From JBFGCA01 sp041567315 (GTDB taxonomy: Bacteria; Acidobacteriota; Thermoanaerobaculia; Multivoradales; JAHEKO01): a DNA stretch of 6,829 nucleotides. Positions 5,901 through 6,829 of this stretch are shown here, piece after piece. The DNA lies in NCBI GenBank assembly GCA_041567315.1, contig JBFGCA010000171.1:1-6829 (forward strand), in the 5' to 3' direction. The notes under the pieces were generated by a model. It ran no database searches. It worked only from the letters and a program-made list of their open reading frames with translations, and was not told the origin of the DNA. A program made the translations under genes and the position numbers. The stretch's first letter is position 1. Each line of letters starts with the position of its first letter.

Positions 5901-6829
5901 GCCCGCACCCGTCCCGCGCGGTCGACGAGAACCTGGCTGACCTGGCGGCGGCGGTGGCCGCCAACCACCGGGGCGCGGCGGCGCTCCGGGCCCTCGCCGA
6001 GCGCCACGGCCGGGACACGGTCGCCCACTACATGCGGGCGCTGACCGACCGCGCCGCCGAGGCCGCCCGCGGCGCCCTGCGCCGGGTGGGCGACGGGCGC
6101 TACGGCGCCGCCGAGCGGCTGGACGACGGGTCGCCGCTGGCGGTCGCCCTCGAGCTGCGGGACGGCGCCGGGACCGTCGACTTCACCGGCTCGGCGCCGG
6201 TCCATCCCGGCAACCTCAACGCCACTCCGGCGGTGGTCCGCAGCGTCGTGTTGTACGTGCTGCGGCTGCTGCTGGCCGAGCCGCTGCCGCTCAACGAGGG
6301 GCTGCTGCACGCGGTGCGGTTGGTGCTGCCGCGTGGGATGCTCGACCCGGAGTTCCCCGACGACCCACGGCGGGCGCCGGCGGTGGTGGGCGGCAACGTC
6401 GAGACCAGTCAGCGGCTGGTCGACCTGCTGCTCAAGGCGCTGGGGCTCGCGGCCTGCAGTCAGGGGACGATGAACAACGTGCTGTTCGGCAACCGGCGGT
6501 TCGGCTACTACGAGACCCTGGGCGGCGGCTGCGGGGCCGGGCCGGGCTGGGCCGGCGCCTCGGCGGTGCACAGCCACATGACCAACACCGCGGTGACCGA
6601 TCCCGAGCTGCTCGAGCACCGCTACCCGGTGCGGCTCGAGCGCTTCGCGGTGCGCCGGGGGTCGGGGGGCGCCGGACGGTTCCGCGGCGGCGACGGTCTG
6701 GTGCGCGAGCTGACGTTCCTGGAGCCGGTGTCGGTCTCGGTCCTCGGCCAGCACCGAGGCGAAGGTCCCTACGGCGCCGCCGGCGGCGCGCCGGGCAGCC
6801 CCGGGAGCTGGCGGCTGGAGCGCGCCGCC
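2990..6829 (+). CDS. 5-oxoprolinase-like HyuA/HyuB fusion, 3' partial
   Basis: The frame is open for 1280 codons to the window edge. The hydantoinase A half (about 1-765) has the nucleotide-binding motif DTGGTFTDC at 11-19, TTRGTNALLERRGAR from 159, LLEIGNQQRPDLF, LLSGPAGGVVG, DMGGTSTDV at 381-389, TVAAGGGS, and GGAGAQHACA at 542-551. An Arg/Gly-rich linker leads to the hydantoinase B half (from about 786). This half shows MGETLRRTALSVNVKERLDFSCAL, NAPHIPVHLGSLG, TNHPAYGGSHLPD, VANRAHHAEIGG from 917, GGNVETSQ ending at 1141, SQGTMNN and SGGAGRFRGGDG. The NHP..GGSHLPD form resembles eukaryotic OPLAH, which hydrolyses 5-oxoproline to glutamate with ATP. The end is missing, including the usual GGGGYGD-like tail. 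GTG at 2990 is chosen because it puts the motif at residue 11. Only a weak GGGACAGAG precedes it. The fused architecture favours 5-oxoprolinase, but hydantoinase or an unknown amidohydrolase activity is possible. Confidence 0.9.
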   Translation, partial: MATGLWRIWVDTGGTFTDCVARDPAGGLHRAKVLSSAALRGRVAAVEGPGWVRLEQPWPVPDDFFGGCRFRALAGGAQRAEARSQSTGRIGEWRGAGEEIRGYRAAEGLLELARLPAGLAAGQACEVLSPEEAPLLAARMVTGTPLGAPLPPVSMRLATTRGTNALLERRGARVALFVDQGLGDLLEIGNQQRPDLFALAVVKPVPLYAAVVECSGRLVADGSVLRPFDLEGLKRPAEKLLADGVETAAVALLHAYRNPEPERRLADFLSRLGFRHVSVSSELAPLVKILPRAETAVVNAYLWEALESYLAAVRHGLDGGPAGGLDGSKTGSLHLMTSAGGLVGSREFRPKDGLLSGPAGGVVGAAAAGLAAGFGAILSFDMGGTSTDVARFEGDYDYRFETRVGDARLLAPALAIETVAAGGGSICGFDGQGLRVGPESAGADPGPVCYGAGGPLTLTDVNLLLGRLAPERFEIPIDLAVAEAAFAEVAARVAGAADRPPGRDRLLRGFVQIANERMAEAIRRISIRRGYRPADHALVAFGGAGAQHACALARMLEIDTVLVPADAGLLSAWGLGHARLERFAERQVLRPLGEVAAELGSWIEELAVEATAAVAAEGVSATEVEVRRRLVFLRLAGQETSLPIDWPPSDSPAAAFRSSHRDHYGWVPARREIEVEALRVVASSRESQESASPLAPPAFEAEPAGRQRALIGEGWAEVAAFERRSLTPGARLTGPALVFERHSATVVEPGWEARVDGGGCLVLERRGPADAGRRPRRGAGDPARAEAVELELFTHRFAAIAWQMGETLRRTALSVNVKERLDFSCALLDPGGELVVNAPHIPVHLGSLGLCVRSVAAALELGPGDVAVTNHPAYGGSHLPDVTVITPVFAGPDGSSASAAVGRAAGRSEAAELLGYVANRAHHAEIGGSRPGSMPPNARCLAEEGVVLPPLHLLRDGRPRWEEIRHRLEGGPHPSRAVDENLADLAAAVAANHRGAAALRALAERHGRDTVAHYMRALTDRAAEAARGALRRVGDGRYGAAERLDDGSPLAVALELRDGAGTVDFTGSAPVHPGNLNATPAVVRSVVLYVLRLLLAEPLPLNEGLLHAVRLVLPRGMLDPEFPDDPRRAPAVVGGNVETSQRLVDLLLKALGLAACSQGTMNNVLFGNRRFGYYETLGGGCGAGPGWAGASAVHSHMTNTAVTDPELLEHRYPVRLERFAVRRGSGGAGRFRGGDGLVRELTFLEPVSVSVLGQHRGEGPYGAAGGAPGSPGSWRLERAA

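Noticed and set aside
3265..5940. Plus-strand open frame of 891 codons overlapping the oxoprolinase-like gene.
   Set aside because: The product is Gly/Arg/Ala-rich without any recognisable family. The frame starting at 2990 carries all the conserved motifs throughout the same interval.
4790..6754. Minus-strand open frame of 654 codons.
   Set aside because: It is antisense to conserved hydantoinase A and B motifs, and its composition is that of a GC-rich shadow frame.

Overview
This is a very G+C-rich window (roughly three quarters G+C by eye, with codon third positions almost all G or C). It carries four closely packed plus-strand genes after a 303-base leader. The gene content is bacterial and chromosomal. 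The MurJ sequence style, the extreme G+C and the near absence of Shine-Dalgarno sequences suggest a high-G+C envelope-bearing lineage such as Acidobacteriota or Gemmatimonadota. That placement is inference and is not proven by the window. I see no insertion sequence, CRISPR array, tRNA, rRNA or phage gene.

Layout: positions 1-303 hold no convincing gene. They contain several GC-rich inverted repeats, including a pair of 24-base arms with 21 matching positions, and a GACAAT promoter-like hexamer just before the first gene. Positions 304-1926 encode MurJ, the lipid II flippase. Positions 1935-2369 encode RpiB, ribose-5-phosphate isomerase B. Positions 2382-2954 encode a small DUF4126 membrane protein. 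From 2990 to the right edge one frame stays open for 1280 codons. It encodes a fused hydantoinase A/B protein resembling ATP-dependent 5-oxoprolinase (OPLAH), cut by the window end shortly before its expected C-terminus.

The genes are separated by 8, 12 and 35 bases with no terminator visible between them, so co-transcription is likely. A TAGAAT hexamer nine bases before the DUF4126 start could add an internal promoter. The functions do not form one obvious pathway: cell-wall precursor export (MurJ), pentose phosphate interconversion (RpiB), an uncharacterised membrane protein, and probable 5-oxoproline hydrolysis to glutamate. The arrangement looks like a housekeeping operon, not a defence or mobile island.

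The points most worth a second look are these. MurJ keeps three of the charged residues known to be essential in E. coli but has lost others. RpiB carries the mycobacterial-type Glu catalytic motif in place of the E. coli Cys. The oxoprolinase-like protein has an enlarged N-terminal region containing a patch of atypical codons. The leader before murJ has mutually exclusive complementary segments. I found no clear evidence of an entirely new system.
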